Of a stretch of 6,207 bases of DNA, positions 5,044 to 6,207 are shown piece after piece (position 1 is the first letter of the stretch; each line of letters starts with the position of its first letter). Under the pieces are notes generated by a model. The model was not told the DNA's origin. It ran no database searches and saw only the letters and a list, made by a program, of their open reading frames with translations. This DNA comes from Opitutia bacterium (GTDB taxonomy: Bacteria; Verrucomicrobiota; Verrucomicrobiia; Opitutales; Coraliomargaritaceae). The stretch covers positions 1-6,207 of the forward strand of contig DOCS01000122.1 in NCBI GenBank assembly GCA_003503355.1, written 5' to 3'. The position numbers and the translations under genes are program-made.

Positions 5044-6207
5044 TCAATCCAGCAGACTTTTGATGTCGTCGAGGCTGACTTTGGCGTTGGCGGCCTCACT
5101 CTCGTTAAACAGTTCTTTAAGGATTTCGGCTTTCTTGGCCTGCAGCTCGAGCACTTTTTCTTCGACTGTGTTGGCAGCGATCAGCTTGATACTGGTCACT
5201 ACTTTCTTCTGGCCGATGCGGTGCGCGCGGTCGGTCGCCTGCGCTTCAGCAGCGGGATTCCACCAGGGGTCGTAGTGCACCACGGTATCGGCTCCGGTGA
5301 GATTGAGACCGGTGCCCCCGGCTTTGAGCGAGATCAAAAACACGGGAATGCTCTCGTCCTCATTAAAGGTATCGCACATCGCTAGCCGGTTATTGGTCTT
5401 GCCATCGAGGTAGCAGAAGGTGTGGCCTTTAGCGGTCAGGTGTTGCGCGAGCAATTTCAGTGCGGTGACAAACGATGAAAACACCAGGATACGGCTACCG
5501 GCGTCGATACACTCATCCAGTACTTCGTCGAAGGCCGCAAGTTTGGCGGAATCGGCAGCGGGATATTGGTCGTCAATAATACGCGGATCGACACAGGCCT
5601 GGCGCAAGCGCAGCAGCTCGGTGAAGGCGGCAAACTGCACGCGCCCGGCATTGGCGCCGGCCATTTCCATATTGAAAATTTCGCGCCGCGTCTTTTCGAG
5701 GGTGTCTTGGTAGAAACGCGTTTGCTTGGCACCGAGTTCGCAAAAGAAGGTCTTCTCGATTTTGTCGGGCAGCTCGGGCGCCACTTCCTTCTTGGTGCGG
5801 CGTAAAATATACGCCGCAGCCCGTTGCGACTGGCGCTGCGAGTGCCACGCGCGGTCTTCCTGCGAGAGCTTGCCAGCAGCCTTGGTCAAATAGCCGGGCA
5901 TGAGGAACGAGAACAGCGACAGCAGGTCGTCGAGCGAGTTCTCCACCGGCGTACCGGTCAGCAGAAAACGTCCCTTGCAGTGCAGGCGGGTGAGCGACTT
6001 GGCATTTTGCGAGCGGCGGTTCTTGATGTGTTGGGCCTCATCGCCGATCACCACAGACCAATCCATGGTCGACAGCATCTCGACATCCTGGCGCAGGGTG
6101 CCGTAGGAGGTAATCACGATGTCGACCTCTTCGAGCACCACCGGCTCCTTGGCGCGCTTGGTGCCGTGGTGCTTGGCCAGCTTGAGCCCCGGCACAAAAC
6201 GGCCCGC
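5044..6207 (-). CDS. SWI2/SNF2-family DEAD/DEAH-box helicase, C-terminal part (5' end outside window)
   Basis: The frame is open from the right edge to a TGA at 5044-5046, giving 387 visible residues; the GTG at 6193-6195 is internal, since AGRF precedes it in frame and continues the fold. The part seen covers the later half of the ATPase core: SYGTLRQD (motif Ia/Ib region), the Walker B box DEAQHIKN (6019-6042), motif [20 protein letters not shown], then the second RecA-like lobe with RILVFSSF (motif IV), [21 protein letters not shown] followed by PWWNP (motif V), and [11 protein letters not shown] (motif VI, 5209-5241), ending in [19 protein letters not shown]. These are standard Snf2/RapA-like motifs and imply ATP-driven translocation on double-stranded DNA. 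The GKT Walker A motif and any N-terminal domain, such as SWIM, are off the window, so the subfamily cannot be fixed. All visible motifs are intact. Confidence 0.93.
   Translation of the reverse strand, partial: AGRFVPGLKLAKHHGTKRAKEPVVLEEVDIVITSYGTLRQDVEMLSTMDWSVVIGDEAQHIKNRRSQNAKSLTRLHCKGRFLLTGTPVENSLDDLLSLFSFLMPGYLTKAAGKLSQEDRAWHSQRQSQRAAAYILRRTKKEVAPELPDKIEKTFFCELGAKQTRFYQDTLEKTRREIFNMEMAGANAGRVQFAAFTELLRLRQACVDPRIIDDQYPAADSAKLAAFDEVLDECIDAGSRILVFSSFVTALKLLAQHLTAKGHTFCYLDGKTNNRLAMCDTFNEDESIPVFLISLKAGGTGLNLTGADTVVHYDPWWNPAAEAQATDRAHRIGQKKVVTSIKLIAANTVEEKVLELQAKKAEILKELFNESEAANAKVSLDDIKSLLD

Noticed and set aside
4908..5099. 63-codon minus-strand frame overlapping the SNF2 C terminus
   Set aside because: It shares DNA with the well-supported SNF2 coding sequence in another frame and shows no protein-like features or start signal.

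Overview
The window looks like a chromosomal segment of a gammaproteobacterium, moderately GC-rich. The main support is a clear YceH-family protein (UPF0502/DUF480), a family best known from Gammaproteobacteria and Betaproteobacteria. No phage, plasmid, CRISPR, tRNA or rRNA signature was seen, and the genus cannot be named from the sequence.

Layout, left to right. At 1-602 (+) is the C-terminal part of a conserved protein of unknown function, cut by the left edge. At 603-961 is a non-coding convergent gap with several hairpins. At 962-1654 (-) is yceH. At 1655-1863 is the gap between the divergent yceH and PAS genes. At 1864-2367 (+) is a small protein made of a single PAS domain. At 2368-2476 is a short convergent gap with a hairpin. 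At 2477-4426 (-) is a 649-residue class III fructose-1,6-bisphosphatase. At 4427-5043 is a 617-bp non-coding gap with an fbp promoter candidate, hairpins and a small repeat family. At 5044-6207 (-) is the C-terminal part of a SWI2/SNF2-type helicase, cut by the right edge.

The genes do not form an obvious operon or pathway. Neighbouring pairs are convergent (first gene/yceH, PAS/fbp), divergent (yceH/PAS), or codirectional but 617 bp apart (SNF2/fbp). The FBPase is a gluconeogenic enzyme, the PAS protein is a sensor module without a visible output domain, and the SNF2 protein is an ATP-dependent DNA translocase. A functional link between them would be speculation.

I found no convincing undescribed multi-gene system. 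The points most worth checking are the class III FBPase in a proteobacterial setting, the solo PAS protein beside it, and the intergenic repeats: a perfect 15-bp tandem repeat with a third dispersed copy, a 15-nt motif shared by two distant gaps, and an 8-bp perfect hairpin that looks like a REP-type element.
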